Below are positions 33,593 to 42,495 of a stretch of DNA of 64,000 nt, in pieces. Source of the DNA: Lentilactobacillus sunkii DSM 19904 (lineage in GTDB: Bacteria; Bacillota; Bacilli; Lactobacillales; Lactobacillaceae); NCBI RefSeq assembly GCF_001435575.1, contig NZ_AZEA01000007.1, positions 30,686 through 94,685 on the forward strand. Direction: 5' to 3'. The position numbers were made by a program, and so were the translations under genes. The notes beneath the pieces were generated by a model. It saw only the letters and a list, made by a program, of their open reading frames with translations, searched no databases and was not told the origin of the DNA. How positions within the stretch are numbered: position 1 is the first letter of the stretch; each line of letters begins with the position of its first letter.

Positions 33593-35269
33593 CTAGTTTA
33601 AGATGTCTGGCAATAATGCAGACTTCAGTTCAATGTTATCACTGTAATCGACTGGGATGTCAATAATAACCGGACCATCTTCTTTTTGGGCCTGATCAAG
33701 GGCAGCTGCCAGTTCATCGGCGTTGGTTGCTCGGAGGCCTTTGGCACCAAAACTTTCTGCATATTTGACGTAATCCACTGGGCCGAATTTAACGCCGGCA
33801 TTCTTGCCGTACTTGGCTTCTTCCTGGAACTTAACCATGTCATAGTAGCCGTCGTTCCAAATCAGCTGAACGATGTTTAACTTCAAACGAACAGCGGTCT
33901 CAAGCTCTTGACCTGAGAATAGGAAACCACCGTCTCCAGATACGGAAATAACTTTTTCATTTGGTCGAACCAGCTTTGCGGCGATCGCCCATGGTAATGA
34001 AACACCCAGTGTCTGCATGCCGTTACTGAACAGCAGGTGACGGGGACGGTAAGTCCGGAAATGACGAGCCATCCAAATGTAGTGACTTCCGATATCGACG
34101 GTGACGGTTGTGTCATCATCGACCTTTGTTTGAAGGGTATTGATGATATCGAGGGGATGCATGGTACCAGGCTTTGCGCTGGTATTAACATCAGTCTCGC
34201 CGTCAAATTCTTCCCGTAACTTGGCCAATTGGTCGACTGCTGATTGAGCCAGCTGATAGCCCTTTGGCAGGGCTTCGGTCAAGGCTGCCAGCGTTCCGGC
34301 AATGTCTGATTCGATGACCATGTCCGGTTGATAATCAACGGTTAATTCGGGAGCGACAGTATCAATATTGATAATTTGATCATTGTGTTCAACGTTCCAG
34401 TTACGGGCTTCGTATTCCACTGGATCATAGCCGATAGCGATGACCAAATCGCTTTGCTTTAATAGGGTGTCACCAATTTGGTTTCTGAAAAGGCCAACCC
34501 GGCCAAAATAATCGTCTTCAAATTCATGGGAGATTGCGCCGGCTCCCTGATAAGTTTCAACGACTGGGAGTGAGACTTTGGCCAAAAGCTGATGTAAGGC
34601 ATTAGTCACATTCTCAGATGATGCCCGCATTCCGGCTAAGATAACCGGCAGCTTGGCATTTTTGATCATCTCAACAATTTGATTGAGGGTTTTGGCAGAG
34701 GTTTGCGTCTGCTCAGGTTCTTGAAGCGTCTGCATTTCAGGGCGGGTCACGTCACCACTTAAAACGTCTGAAGGCAAAGAGATGAATGATGCTCCCGGTT
34801 TGCCGGAAATGGCGGTGCTGTAGGCGTTGGTGAAGGCCTCTGAAAGGTTGTTGGAATCCTGAACTTCAACGCTGCTCTTGGAAGCGACGCTCATCAGCTC
34901 TTTGCTGGGGATGCTTTGGTGGGTGTAACGAGCAAGGTCGTCACGAGGAACCTGGCCACCCAAGGCAACCACTGGATCACCTTCGGCAGTGGCGGTCATC
35001 AGTGCGGTAACCAGGTTGGAAACACCGGGGCCTGATGTGGTTGCCACAACACCGGGCTTGCCAGTCAAACGGCCAATTCCAGCCGCAATAAAGGCGGCAT
35101 TTTGCTCGTGGCGGGTAACGACAAGTTTAGGTGTATCCGGTTGGTCGCTATACTGAAGATCTTCAAATAATTGATCAACTTTTGCGCCGGGAATTCCGAA
35201 GACGTACTTAACGTCTTGATTAATCATCGATTGGATTAATGCTTGTGAACCGAGTTTTTTATCTGTCAT
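33593..35269 (-). CDS. alsS: Catabolic acetolactate synthase
   Basis: 558-aa ThDP enzyme joining two pyruvates to alpha-acetolactate. Start at 35269 (AGAGGTG upstream) rather than the 27-codon longer frame. ThDP glutamate in VVTRHEQNAAFIA, AlsS-type SNGMQTLGVSLPWAIAAK, and the ThDP-Mg motif GDGGFLFSGQELETAVRL...N. It lacks the ALS large-subunit FAD-rich C-terminal extension, consistent with the catabolic FAD-independent form. Divergent from a MarR-type gene with two palindromes between them. Confidence 0.95.
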   Translation of the reverse strand: MTDKKLGSQALIQSMINQDVKYVFGIPGAKVDQLFEDLQYSDQPDTPKLVVTRHEQNAAFIAAGIGRLTGKPGVVATTSGPGVSNLVTALMTATAEGDPVVALGGQVPRDDLARYTHQSIPSKELMSVASKSSVEVQDSNNLSEAFTNAYSTAISGKPGASFISLPSDVLSGDVTRPEMQTLQEPEQTQTSAKTLNQIVEMIKNAKLPVILAGMRASSENVTNALHQLLAKVSLPVVETYQGAGAISHEFEDDYFGRVGLFRNQIGDTLLKQSDLVIAIGYDPVEYEARNWNVEHNDQIINIDTVAPELTVDYQPDMVIESDIAGTLAALTEALPKGYQLAQSAVDQLAKLREEFDGETDVNTSAKPGTMHPLDIINTLQTKVDDDTTVTVDIGSHYIWMARHFRTYRPRHLLFSNGMQTLGVSLPWAIAAKLVRPNEKVISVSGDGGFLFSGQELETAVRLKLNIVQLIWNDGYYDMVKFQEEAKYGKNAGVKFGPVDYVKYAESFGAKGLRATNADELAAALDQAQKEDGPVIIDIPVDYSDNIELKSALLPDILN

Positions 35270-35295
35270 ATCACTGACACCTCTTAATTTTTTAT

Positions 35296-35348
35296 GTTGA
35301 CAATTCAACTTACATCTAAAGATAATGTCATCGTGTTGATTTGTCAAC
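35296..35348. promoter_or_regulatory. Twin palindromic operators between alsS and marR
   Basis: GTTGACAATTCAAC (35296-35309) and GTTGATTTGTCAAC (35335-35348) are 14-bp palindromes; with flanks they also form a perfect 12-bp-arm inverted repeat (35292-35303 with 35341-35352). Spacing of centres is 39 bp, so a MarR dimer pair could cover both promoters. Confidence 0.75.
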
Positions 35349-35400
35349 ATAAAGATGCTAATCTTACACTAGTATTTTGAAGCTCGAAAGGACAATTATA

Positions 35401-35829
35401 TTGAAGGATATTGGTTACCTCGCACAGGACATTTCAATTTTGCATCGGCAGTACTACAAGGATACCGGCAAGCTATTCAAGGAACACAAGCTGAATCCAA
35501 CGGCTGCCTGTATTTTGCTGACGATTAAGGACAATTCAGATATCAACCAAAATCAGGTTGCCAAATCATTGGTCATCGACAAGGGGCTGGCAACCCGTGA
35601 AATCAAAAAGATGCAGGAACTGGGCTATCTCACTAAAACAGCTGGTACCGGCAAATCCATTATTTTGGGATTGACGGATTCAGGCAAAAAAGTCATTCCG
35701 ATTATTCAATCCATCAGGAGCAAGTGGTGGGAGGATCGGTTTGCGGAAACCGGGATTCAGCCTGATAGCCCGCTGGTTGCTGGGATTCAGAAAGTTGTTG
35801 ATTCGATTGTGGATGAAAGCTTGGACTAG
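35401..35829 (+). CDS. MarR-family regulator of alsSD
   Basis: 142-aa winged-helix MarR protein. TTG at 35401 with AAAGGA 8 nt upstream is preferred over the TTG at 35377. HTH in NQNQVAKSLVIDKGLATREIKKMQELGYL and wing around LGLTDSGKKV. Divergent from alsS across the twin palindromes, so it very likely controls alsSD and itself, perhaps in response to an organic acid. A strong hairpin terminator follows. Confidence 0.88.
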   Translation: MKDIGYLAQDISILHRQYYKDTGKLFKEHKLNPTAACILLTIKDNSDINQNQVAKSLVIDKGLATREIKKMQELGYLTKTAGTGKSIILGLTDSGKKVIPIIQSIRSKWWEDRFAETGIQPDSPLVAGIQKVVDSIVDESLD

Positions 35830-35848
35830 GATTTACAGATTAGTAAAA

Positions 35849-35912
35849 AAATGGTTCATTGGAAAGCAATTGAGGATCTCCTCTTGCCTTTCCAATGAAC
35901 CATTTTTGATAG
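35849..35912. terminator. Long bidirectional terminator
   Basis: AAATGGTTCATTGGAAAG and CTTTCCAATGAACCATTT form an 18-bp stem between convergent marR and lacI genes. Confidence 0.9.
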
Positions 35913-35921
35913 TATAAAGTT

Positions 35922-36929
35922 TTAATCAATTAAAGAGTTACGAATTTTGAGCTCACTTTCAACTAGAACCGGGTTTTCTGGAATTGGTTGGTTGCCAAAG
36001 AGGTTGATCAACAGCTCGGCTGACTTTTGTCCCATTTTCTTAGGGTTCTGTTGAATGGTGGTGATCTCCGGCTGCATTAGCTGAGCCCAATCCCAATCAT
36101 CGAATGCAGTTACGCCAATATCCTTTGGAATCAGGATATGGAACTTTGACAACAACTTTCTGACGCGCATTAAGACAGTTCCTTTGAGGGCATAGACAAC
36201 CGTTTTGGCTTTCAGGGCGTCGGATTTTTCCATGATCTGATTATAAATCCAATCATCAGAGGTATTTTCGGTTATCTCAATACTGTCAACGATGACATCA
36301 GTGCCTTTGGCGGCATCTTGAACGGCCTGATATCGGTCCATTCGCACTTCATTGTCGGCCAAGGGTTCGCTGATGGTAATGATCCGCTTGTAACCCATCC
36401 GAATAGTTAATGCCGACAGCGCTTTAGAATAACCATAGTTATCAGTAGTCACTTCCGGCCAGATATGTGGTGTAATTTTCCGATCAACGATGACCGTTGG
36501 TGTATCTGCGTCTTTAATAAATTGGTAACTGGCGGCATCGCGATGAATCGGCTGAAGAATAATGCCGTCTACTTGGAGATCCAGCAGCCGCTGGAGTTGT
36601 TCATGCTCCCGATCGCCAGAGTTGTCCGAATTCATCAGTAATATCTGATAGCCATGCTGTTCAAAAACTTTATCGGCTCCCTTAAATAAAATCGAGGAGA
36701 AAATATTCTCAATATCAGCAACGACCATTCCAATTAAATGTGTGGTTTGGTTTTTTAATGACTGTGCTTGACGATTGATGTGATAGCCGGTGTCATTGAT
36801 CACCTGCTGAACTTTAATTCGCGTTTCATCAGACATTTTTTCGAAGTGGCCGTTCAAATATCGCGATACGGTTGCGGTGGAAACCCCAGCCATTTTTGCT
36901 ATTTCACTGATTGTCAAACGCTTTTTCAC
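35922..36929 (-). CDS. LacI-family regulator (R2), KdgR-like
   Basis: 335-aa LacI repressor. GTG at 36927-36929 with GAGGTGG upstream is chosen over the GTG at 36938, which overlaps that ribosome site. HTH LTISEIAKMAGVSTATVSRYLNG (residues 5-27), ligand domain with VIVDRKITPHIWPEVTTDNYG and GVTAFDDWDWAQLM, close to R1 and R3. It sits downstream of the lactonase and T2 permease on the same strand and probably binds the ATCGATTAC-type operators at 39389-39588, which control both arms of cluster D. Confidence 0.9.
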   Translation of the reverse strand: MKKRLTISEIAKMAGVSTATVSRYLNGHFEKMSDETRIKVQQVINDTGYHINRQAQSLKNQTTHLIGMVVADIENIFSSILFKGADKVFEQHGYQILLMNSDNSGDREHEQLQRLLDLQVDGIILQPIHRDAASYQFIKDADTPTVIVDRKITPHIWPEVTTDNYGYSKALSALTIRMGYKRIITISEPLADNEVRMDRYQAVQDAAKGTDVIVDSIEITENTSDDWIYNQIMEKSDALKAKTVVYALKGTVLMRVRKLLSKFHILIPKDIGVTAFDDWDWAQLMQPEITTIQQNPKKMGQKSAELLINLFGNQPIPENPVLVESELKIRNSLID

Positions 36930-37005
36930 ATTAACCACCTCACACTTCCATCACTTAATTGTACCTGATAATTTGATGTTAGGGAATAGTCCGAGGGATC
37001 TTGGG

Positions 37006-38046
37006 TCACTGGATATCGTTGGTACAGATGATACAGACTGGTTCGGGAACATCGTGATTGATTGATAGAAGTGTCAATCTGCCGCTTTTGGAGTCCCGCT
37101 GATAGATGGCGACTGAGTTACTCTTTTGATTACCCACAATCACGTACCGCTCGGATTGATCGAGACAGATTTCTCGGGGGAAGTCACCTTCACTGGAGAT
37201 GCTTTGAATCATTTCCAATTGACAATTTGTTTCATCAACACTGAATACTGACACTGAATTATGTCCACGATTTGATACGTACAAGTACTTCTCATCTTTA
37301 GACAGGTACATTGCCCCGCAGCCATTTTCTCCTACCCAATTGTCCGGAAGCGTCGAAATAGACTGCAGCTGATCGAAGGCACCGCTCTGGGGATGGTATT
37401 TCAAGAGAATCACCTGGTTTGCCAATTCACCTAAGACATAGGCATGTTCACCATTACTGGTAAACGTAATCTTTTTTGGTCCGAATCCCGGTCGAGTATG
37501 AAACGTCGTGGCTTTTTGAAGCACATGACCATCGGATGAAAGGTCAAAAATCAGGATTTCGTCGGTACCCAAATCAGTCATACAAAGCCGGTCGTCAGGG
37601 GATAATTGGGCATAGTGCAGATGCGAGGTGTTTTGTTGAGGCAGGACGCCTTGGCCCAAATTATGAATTTCATCGACCAGGCTCAGATCACCGTTACTCA
37701 TGATTGTAAAAATCTGGACAAAGCCGTTATTATAATTGCTGGCAAAAACGAGTTGTCGCTCTTCGTTGATTGTAATGTTGACGGGAGATGAAGCGTTAAA
37801 CAAGTGATCAGCAAGCTTGTTTAACTGATTGCCGGAAAGATCATAGGCAGAAACACCGCCTTTATCGCCATCTTGGTTAACGGCATAGATCACATTTGCA
37901 TCTGAAAGCGCCAAATAAGTTGGGGCACCAATTTCTGCCGATAAATGAACCGCCCCCATTATGCCGGAATCTGTATCAAATTCAGCTTGGTAAATGCCTT
38001 TTGAAATTCGTGATGAATAAGTGCCAAAAATTAACTTTTCTTTCAA
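37006..38046 (-). CDS. Lactonase-family seven-bladed beta-propeller
   Basis: 346-aa cytoplasmic protein of the 6-phosphogluconolactonase (YbhE-type) propeller family. TTG start with AGGAGG 8 nt upstream. Repeated blade motifs such as YLALSDANVIYAVN, HYAQLSPDDRLCMTDLG and KYLYVSNRGHNSVSVFSV; last blade closes with the N-terminal strand (KLIFGTYSS). Hydrolyses a sugar lactone, probably the substrate or product of the neighbouring hydroxyacid/SDR enzymes. Its operon partner is the T2 permease upstream (28 nt). Confidence 0.87.
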   Translation of the reverse strand: MKEKLIFGTYSSRISKGIYQAEFDTDSGIMGAVHLSAEIGAPTYLALSDANVIYAVNQDGDKGGVSAYDLSGNQLNKLADHLFNASSPVNITINEERQLVFASNYNNGFVQIFTIMSNGDLSLVDEIHNLGQGVLPQQNTSHLHYAQLSPDDRLCMTDLGTDEILIFDLSSDGHVLQKATTFHTRPGFGPKKITFTSNGEHAYVLGELANQVILLKYHPQSGAFDQLQSISTLPDNWVGENGCGAMYLSKDEKYLYVSNRGHNSVSVFSVDETNCQLEMIQSISSEGDFPREICLDQSERYVIVGNQKSNSVAIYQRDSKSGRLTLLSINHDVPEPVCIICTNDIQ

Positions 38047-38074
38047 AATCAGTTCCTCCTAAGTTAAATGCATC

Positions 38075-39355
38075 CTACTTAAACATAACTGCAGCCAGCA
38101 ATAGATTCAGAATACTGGTGATCCAGCCGAACGGAACGCCGGTCATCAGGAATTGCTTAACGTCGAGCTTCTCGTGTTCAACGACCCACAAATTCCATGA
38201 TTGGGTGATACAAGTTGAGATGGCAATGGATACACCGGGGACCAGGATGGCAGCAAAGGCAAAATATTGATTGAAGAATCCGGTGGCGGCAAGAACGGCC
38301 GCTGTAGCGGAACCAGCTCCCCATACCATCAATGGACCACGGAACAAAGCCAGTGGAGCTAGGATTCCAAAAGCAATTGCCAACACGATGGGGCTGTGGG
38401 GAACAATGCTTTGCAGGATGTTACTGAATCTGCCGGTAACCTTAACGGCTGCGGCACTGAACATGGTTAAGAATAGTAACATAATAATTAATCCCGAAAT
38501 ATCTGAAATGGCTTGGGAAATGGTTTTGTTGATCAGTTCCATTGCTGATTTGTAGGTTTTGAGTTTTCCGGTAATCAATAAGACCAAAAAGATCGACAGC
38601 ATTAATGCAGGGATCGGTTCCCATTGGAAGGCAAGGTTCATAAATACCGGCATAATCGGCAGGACATAGGCAATCTTGGGAACGTTGGAAGTTGCTTTTT
38701 TGTCTTCTTCAGCGGAGACTTCTTTAGTGTCATTTTTATGGATTGATTTTGCATGAATCAAGATAAAGATGATGACAATCACCAATTGGACAGCCATTGC
38801 ACTGAACCCATAGCTAAGGTATTTTGCACCATAAACCACTTTAGGGAAGAACAGCTGCAATTGTTTGATGATAACGATGTTGACGTACATTGGGGCACCA
38901 ATGGACATGACAAACGCCGTAATTGCGACCTTCTTTGAAAGTCCCAGTGACCGCAGAATTGGCAGGAGAATAACTTCAATGGCGATAACTGCCCCCACAC
39001 CATAGGAACTGGTAAAGATAAAAGCAGTGACTAAGCAAATGAGAATTGTTGCGATAATTGGTCGTTTGTAGCTGACTTTGACGGTCTGCTCACTAATGGC
39101 ACTGGCAATGCCGGTATCCACCAGCACCCGGCCAAACCAGGATCCAAAAATGATGACCATGATGGTCGATCCATAGTTGAGGGCCGGCTGTGAGAACACG
39201 TTCGTAATTGCGTCTTTATAAGGAATTCCGCCAATGACTGTCCAAAGGATTGCCATCATCAGGAACCCAATCATGATATTTCCACCCTTCATGACAAAAG
39301 CAATGAAACCAACAAATGTCAGTAAAAGAAGAACACCGATAATAATATTTGTCAT
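38075..39355 (-). CDS. Organic-acid/gluconate-type transporter (T2)
   Basis: 426-aa membrane protein with 11-12 predicted TM helices, paralogous to T1 at 21557: GSWFGRVLVDTGIASAISEQ, SIGAPMYVNIV and LFRGPLMVWGAGSATAAVLAATGF. Start at 39355 (GGAT/GGAG-type site upstream) rather than the 7-codon longer frame. First gene of the minus-strand arm of cluster D, upstream of lactonase and LacI, and divergent from the A2 barrel across shared operators. Likely imports a sugar acid or lactone-derived aldonate. Confidence 0.82.
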   Translation of the reverse strand: MTNIIIGVLLLLTFVGFIAFVMKGGNIMIGFLMMAILWTVIGGIPYKDAITNVFSQPALNYGSTIMVIIFGSWFGRVLVDTGIASAISEQTVKVSYKRPIIATILICLVTAFIFTSSYGVGAVIAIEVILLPILRSLGLSKKVAITAFVMSIGAPMYVNIVIIKQLQLFFPKVVYGAKYLSYGFSAMAVQLVIVIIFILIHAKSIHKNDTKEVSAEEDKKATSNVPKIAYVLPIMPVFMNLAFQWEPIPALMLSIFLVLLITGKLKTYKSAMELINKTISQAISDISGLIIMLLFLTMFSAAAVKVTGRFSNILQSIVPHSPIVLAIAFGILAPLALFRGPLMVWGAGSATAAVLAATGFFNQYFAFAAILVPGVSIAISTCITQSWNLWVVEHEKLDVKQFLMTGVPFGWITSILNLLLAAVMFK

Positions 39356-39387
39356 TTTGATCCACACTCCACACATTTATTTGTCTA

Positions 39388-39589
39388 GGTAAACGATTAA
39401 CTGAAATCGATTACATAATACCCCGGGATATTGTGAATTGTCAAACAAAATTTCAAATTTTTGATGAATGACCGGATACCCTTATTTATATAATCCCTAT
39501 TAATAAAGGAATTTTGGTATATATTAATTGGGATTGACTTTTATAATCACTTAGATTAGTATGATGTTGTCAAAGGGTAATCGATTACA
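39388..39589. promoter_or_regulatory. Three LacI-type operators in the cluster D divergent region
   Basis: GGTAAACGATTAAC (39388-39401), TGAAATCGATTACA (39402-39415) and GGTAATCGATTACA (39576-39589, containing the 12-bp palindrome GTAATCGATTAC). The first two lie near the T2 promoter and the third near the A2 promoter, allowing a DNA loop. R2 is the probable ligand. Confidence 0.7.
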
Positions 39590-39617
39590 TAAAACTTACA
39601 AACGGAGGTCCAATTTG

Positions 39618-40358
39618 ATGAATTATAACAGATTAGTATTAAACACTTTGGTTGCACAGGCAGCTCACGATGCTGGTTCAAAACAGGAACAGCTGGTGAA
39701 AGATTTGTTGAACAGCGGGATTAACAATATTGAGTTGAGAAGAGAATATGGTAATGCCACAATTAAAGAACTTGATCAATTATCCGAATTAAGAAAACGT
39801 GATCGACTGACTTATTTCTATTCAGTTCCGGATGACTTATTTGTTAATCAACAGATTAATTTGAAGCTATTGCAATATGTAGCCGAAGCACAGCGTTTGG
39901 GAGCCGGATATATCAAGATGACATTGGGAGATTACAATGACGCAAATCCTGACTTTATCGATGAATTATTAACTATTATTCCGAGCAGTATTCAACTAAA
40001 TATTGAGAATGATCAGACTGCTGGCAACAGTGACACGGCCAAGTTGGCTTCGTTCTTCAAACAATTTGACCAGCGTGAACGAAAAGTGGGCTTTGTTAAC
40101 GACTTGGGTAACTGGATTTTTACGGATCAGGATGCCGTCACCGCCACAAATGCCTTATTACCGTATACCCGGTTCATTCACTTGAAAGGTTTCATTCTGA
40201 ACCAGGATGAAAAGCCTGAAACGGTGTCATTTGTTCAAGGGGAATTGGATTGGCAGGAAATTCTCAAGAACTTTCCAACTGATTTACCAATTGCCCTCGA
40301 ATATCCGGCAGACACAAACATGCTGAACAGTGATATTTCGAAGTTGCTTAATGAATAA
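39618..40358 (+). CDS. Xylose-isomerase-like TIM barrel protein (paralogue A2)
   Basis: 246-aa sugar isomerase/epimerase-type barrel. ATG 39618 with GGAGG 9 nt upstream. Shares with A1 and A3 the motifs NIENDQT, VNDLGNW, FIHLKG and ALEYPAD, which hold the likely Glu/Asp/His/Glu metal site. Heads the plus-strand arm of cluster D ahead of an SDR and a hydroxyacid dehydrogenase and opposite the T2 permease. Probably converts the imported keto-sugar acid; substrate unknown. Confidence 0.8.
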   Translation: MNYNRLVLNTLVAQAAHDAGSKQEQLVKDLLNSGINNIELRREYGNATIKELDQLSELRKRDRLTYFYSVPDDLFVNQQINLKLLQYVAEAQRLGAGYIKMTLGDYNDANPDFIDELLTIIPSSIQLNIENDQTAGNSDTAKLASFFKQFDQRERKVGFVNDLGNWIFTDQDAVTATNALLPYTRFIHLKGFILNQDEKPETVSFVQGELDWQEILKNFPTDLPIALEYPADTNMLNSDISKLLNE

Positions 40359-40381
40359 TTTTAATGAAAGAGGTCATAAAA

Positions 40382-41164
40382 ATGGGTAAAGAAGTTCCAT
40401 TCAATACAGATAAATTCCGTCTCGACGGCAAGGTTGCCATCATTACCGGTGGCGCATCAGGTTTGGGATACAACTACACCAAGGCGATGCTGATTTCCGG
40501 TGCTAAGATTGTAATTGCCAGCTATGACGAAAGGGGCTGGGAAGAAACAACTGAATTCGCAAAGAGCGTCAAAGGTGAAGTTAAGTTCATCAAAGTTGAT
40601 GTGACTGCGGAAGGAGCCCCTGAAAAGATTGTCAATGAGGCGCTTTCGGATTTCGGCCAAATTGACATTCTTGTCAACAATGCCGGTATGCAGCGCCGTG
40701 AGAATTGGAAAGACTTCAAGGATTCAGATTGGAACGCGGTCATCAATCTAAATTTGAACGCCTTGTATTTCTTATCCCACGCCGTTGCCAAAGTTATGGC
40801 AAAACAAGGCTCTGGGAAAATCATCAACATCGGTTCGATGCAGTCGTTTAGAGCTGGGAAGTTTATTTTCCCATACACTGCCAGTAAGCATGGGGTTGTC
40901 GGCTTGACTAAAGCATATGCGGATGCATTGGCTCCCGATAATATTCAGGTGAATGCCATTGCGCCGGGATACATTGACACGCCGATGACTAAGGCACTTC
41001 AAGAAGATGAAAGTCGAAATACTGAAATTTTGGCCCACATTCCAGCTGGCCACTGGGCAGATCCATCCGAGCTGATGGGAACCGTTGTCTTTTTAGCAAG
41101 CGCGGCATCCAATTACATTACCGGGGTTACGATCCCGGTTGACGGCGGATATTTACTGAGATAA
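40382..41164 (+). CDS. KduD/gluconate 5-dehydrogenase-like SDR
   Basis: 260-aa classical SDR. ATG 40382 with GAAAGAGG upstream. Cofactor motif TGGASGLG, NNAG, NIGSMQS with catalytic Ser, YTASKHG (Tyr/Lys), and the C-terminal YITGVTIPVDGGYLLR. The sequence is of the 2-dehydro-3-deoxy-D-gluconate 5-dehydrogenase/gluconate 5-dehydrogenase group and related to the SDR at 45268. Within cluster D it probably interconverts a 5-keto and 5-hydroxy sugar acid. 24 nt after A2. Confidence 0.87.
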   Translation: MGKEVPFNTDKFRLDGKVAIITGGASGLGYNYTKAMLISGAKIVIASYDERGWEETTEFAKSVKGEVKFIKVDVTAEGAPEKIVNEALSDFGQIDILVNNAGMQRRENWKDFKDSDWNAVINLNLNALYFLSHAVAKVMAKQGSGKIINIGSMQSFRAGKFIFPYTASKHGVVGLTKAYADALAPDNIQVNAIAPGYIDTPMTKALQEDESRNTEILAHIPAGHWADPSELMGTVVFLASAASNYITGVTIPVDGGYLLR

Positions 41165-41182
41165 AGATAAGGAGAAAAGATT

Positions 41183-42124
41183 ATGGGAAAAAATGTTGCA
41201 ATACCACAAGGCTTATCGCAAGCTGGGAAAGATTATTTGATCAATCACGGAATGGATCTTGTTGAATTACCGGATACCCAAGCAAAAACGATCATTTCAC
41301 AGGCTCCAAATGTCGATGGAGTCGTGCTGATGACTGAACCATTTCCAAATGAAACCATTAAGCAAATGCCTAATTTAAAAGTCATTGCCCGCCACGGGGT
41401 CGGTTTTGATAACGTTGATCCAGATTATATGGGAGAAAATCAAGTTTGGGTCACAATTACCCCCAACGCCAACGCAGCCACAGTTGCCGAAACAACCTTG
41501 GCAGAGATTCTGGACATCTCAAAGAATTTAACGGCGATTTCTGATAATATGCGAAAAGGTGATTTTGGCTATAAGTCATCCCACATGGGTTTTGACCTGG
41601 CAGGCAAAACTTTGGGAATTATGGGCTATGGCCGGATCGGGAAAATGGTCGCTAAAAAGGCCAGTTCACTGGACATGGACATTTTAATCTATGATCCGTT
41701 CGTCAAGTCCGCTGAATATGGCAAAATTGTCGACAAAGAGACATTGATTGCCAACTCGGACGTCATAACGCTTCATATGGCCGTTACCCCTGAAAACGAG
41801 CAGGGAATCGATCAGGATGTCTTCAAGAAAATGAAGAAGTCTGCTGTTCTGATTAACTTGGGCCGTGGGGCATTGGTAAACCAAGACGACTTATTAGAAG
41901 CTTTGAAAACCCATGAAATTCGTGGTGCTGCATTGGACGTGTTTAACGAAGAGCCACTTCCACTGACAAGTGAATTCTACAAATTGGATAATGTCCTTTT
42001 AACTCCTCACATTGCCTCCAATACCACTGAGTGTATGGCCAGAATGGCTGTCGATTCCGCAAGCGAAGTCGTCAGAGTCCTTTCTGGCGAACAGCCAAAG
42101 TGGCCAGTTAATTCACTTAAATGA
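41183..42124 (+). CDS. D-isomer-specific 2-hydroxyacid dehydrogenase
   Basis: 313-aa phosphoglycerate dehydrogenase-like enzyme. VIARHGVGFDNVD, cofactor loop GIMGYGRIGKMVAKK followed by YDPF (Asp suggests NAD), NLGRGALVNQDDLLEAL with active-site Arg, Glu in EEPLP and catalytic His in LTPHIAS. Interconverts a 2-keto and a D-2-hydroxy acid, e.g. 2-ketogluconate-type compounds in this context. AAGGAG ribosome site; 18 nt after the SDR and 15 nt before a small gene. Confidence 0.9.
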   Translation: MGKNVAIPQGLSQAGKDYLINHGMDLVELPDTQAKTIISQAPNVDGVVLMTEPFPNETIKQMPNLKVIARHGVGFDNVDPDYMGENQVWVTITPNANAATVAETTLAEILDISKNLTAISDNMRKGDFGYKSSHMGFDLAGKTLGIMGYGRIGKMVAKKASSLDMDILIYDPFVKSAEYGKIVDKETLIANSDVITLHMAVTPENEQGIDQDVFKKMKKSAVLINLGRGALVNQDDLLEALKTHEIRGAALDVFNEEPLPLTSEFYKLDNVLLTPHIASNTTECMARMAVDSASEVVRVLSGEQPKWPVNSLK

Positions 42125-42139
42125 AAGTGAGGGATTTCA

Positions 42140-42403
42140 ATGAAGAATGATGTCAGAACGCATATTGATCCGGAAAAGTTTGCTTATCAAGCTTTGTCGA
42201 CGATTCATTTCCATGAAACAGATGATTACGAACGTCAAAACAAAGAGCGGTTGGCCGTTTTTCTGATGCTGAAGTATTTGGCTGATGACTTTAATGACTT
42301 GGAAAACAAAGCTTTTGATATCAGCAATAACAATGATGACCAGTTGTCTAAGCTGGGATTTGATGACTTGCTGTCGCGGATTAATCAATTGAATAAGTAT
42401 TGA
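42140..42403 (+). CDS. Small acidic helical protein of cluster D
   Basis: 87-aa cytoplasmic protein, not recognised. GAGGG ribosome site, 15 nt after the hydroxyacid dehydrogenase, so part of the operon. Predominantly helical, acidic and Asn/Asp-rich toward the end (FDISNNNDDQLSKLGFDDLL). Could be a regulatory or stability partner. A terminator follows. Confidence 0.65.
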   Translation: MKNDVRTHIDPEKFAYQALSTIHFHETDDYERQNKERLAVFLMLKYLADDFNDLENKAFDISNNNDDQLSKLGFDDLLSRINQLNKY

Positions 42404-42428
42404 TGGATGTATTTGACCACGTGATAAA

Positions 42429-42476
42429 AGAAGTTCAACCAACACTGGATTACCAGTATGGGTTGAACTTCTTTTT
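42429..42476. terminator. Bidirectional terminator of clusters D and E
   Basis: AAGAAGTTCAACC and GGTTGAACTTCTT form a 13-bp stem between convergent genes. Confidence 0.88.
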
Positions 42477-42495
42477 GAATTAATAATTCATTTGA

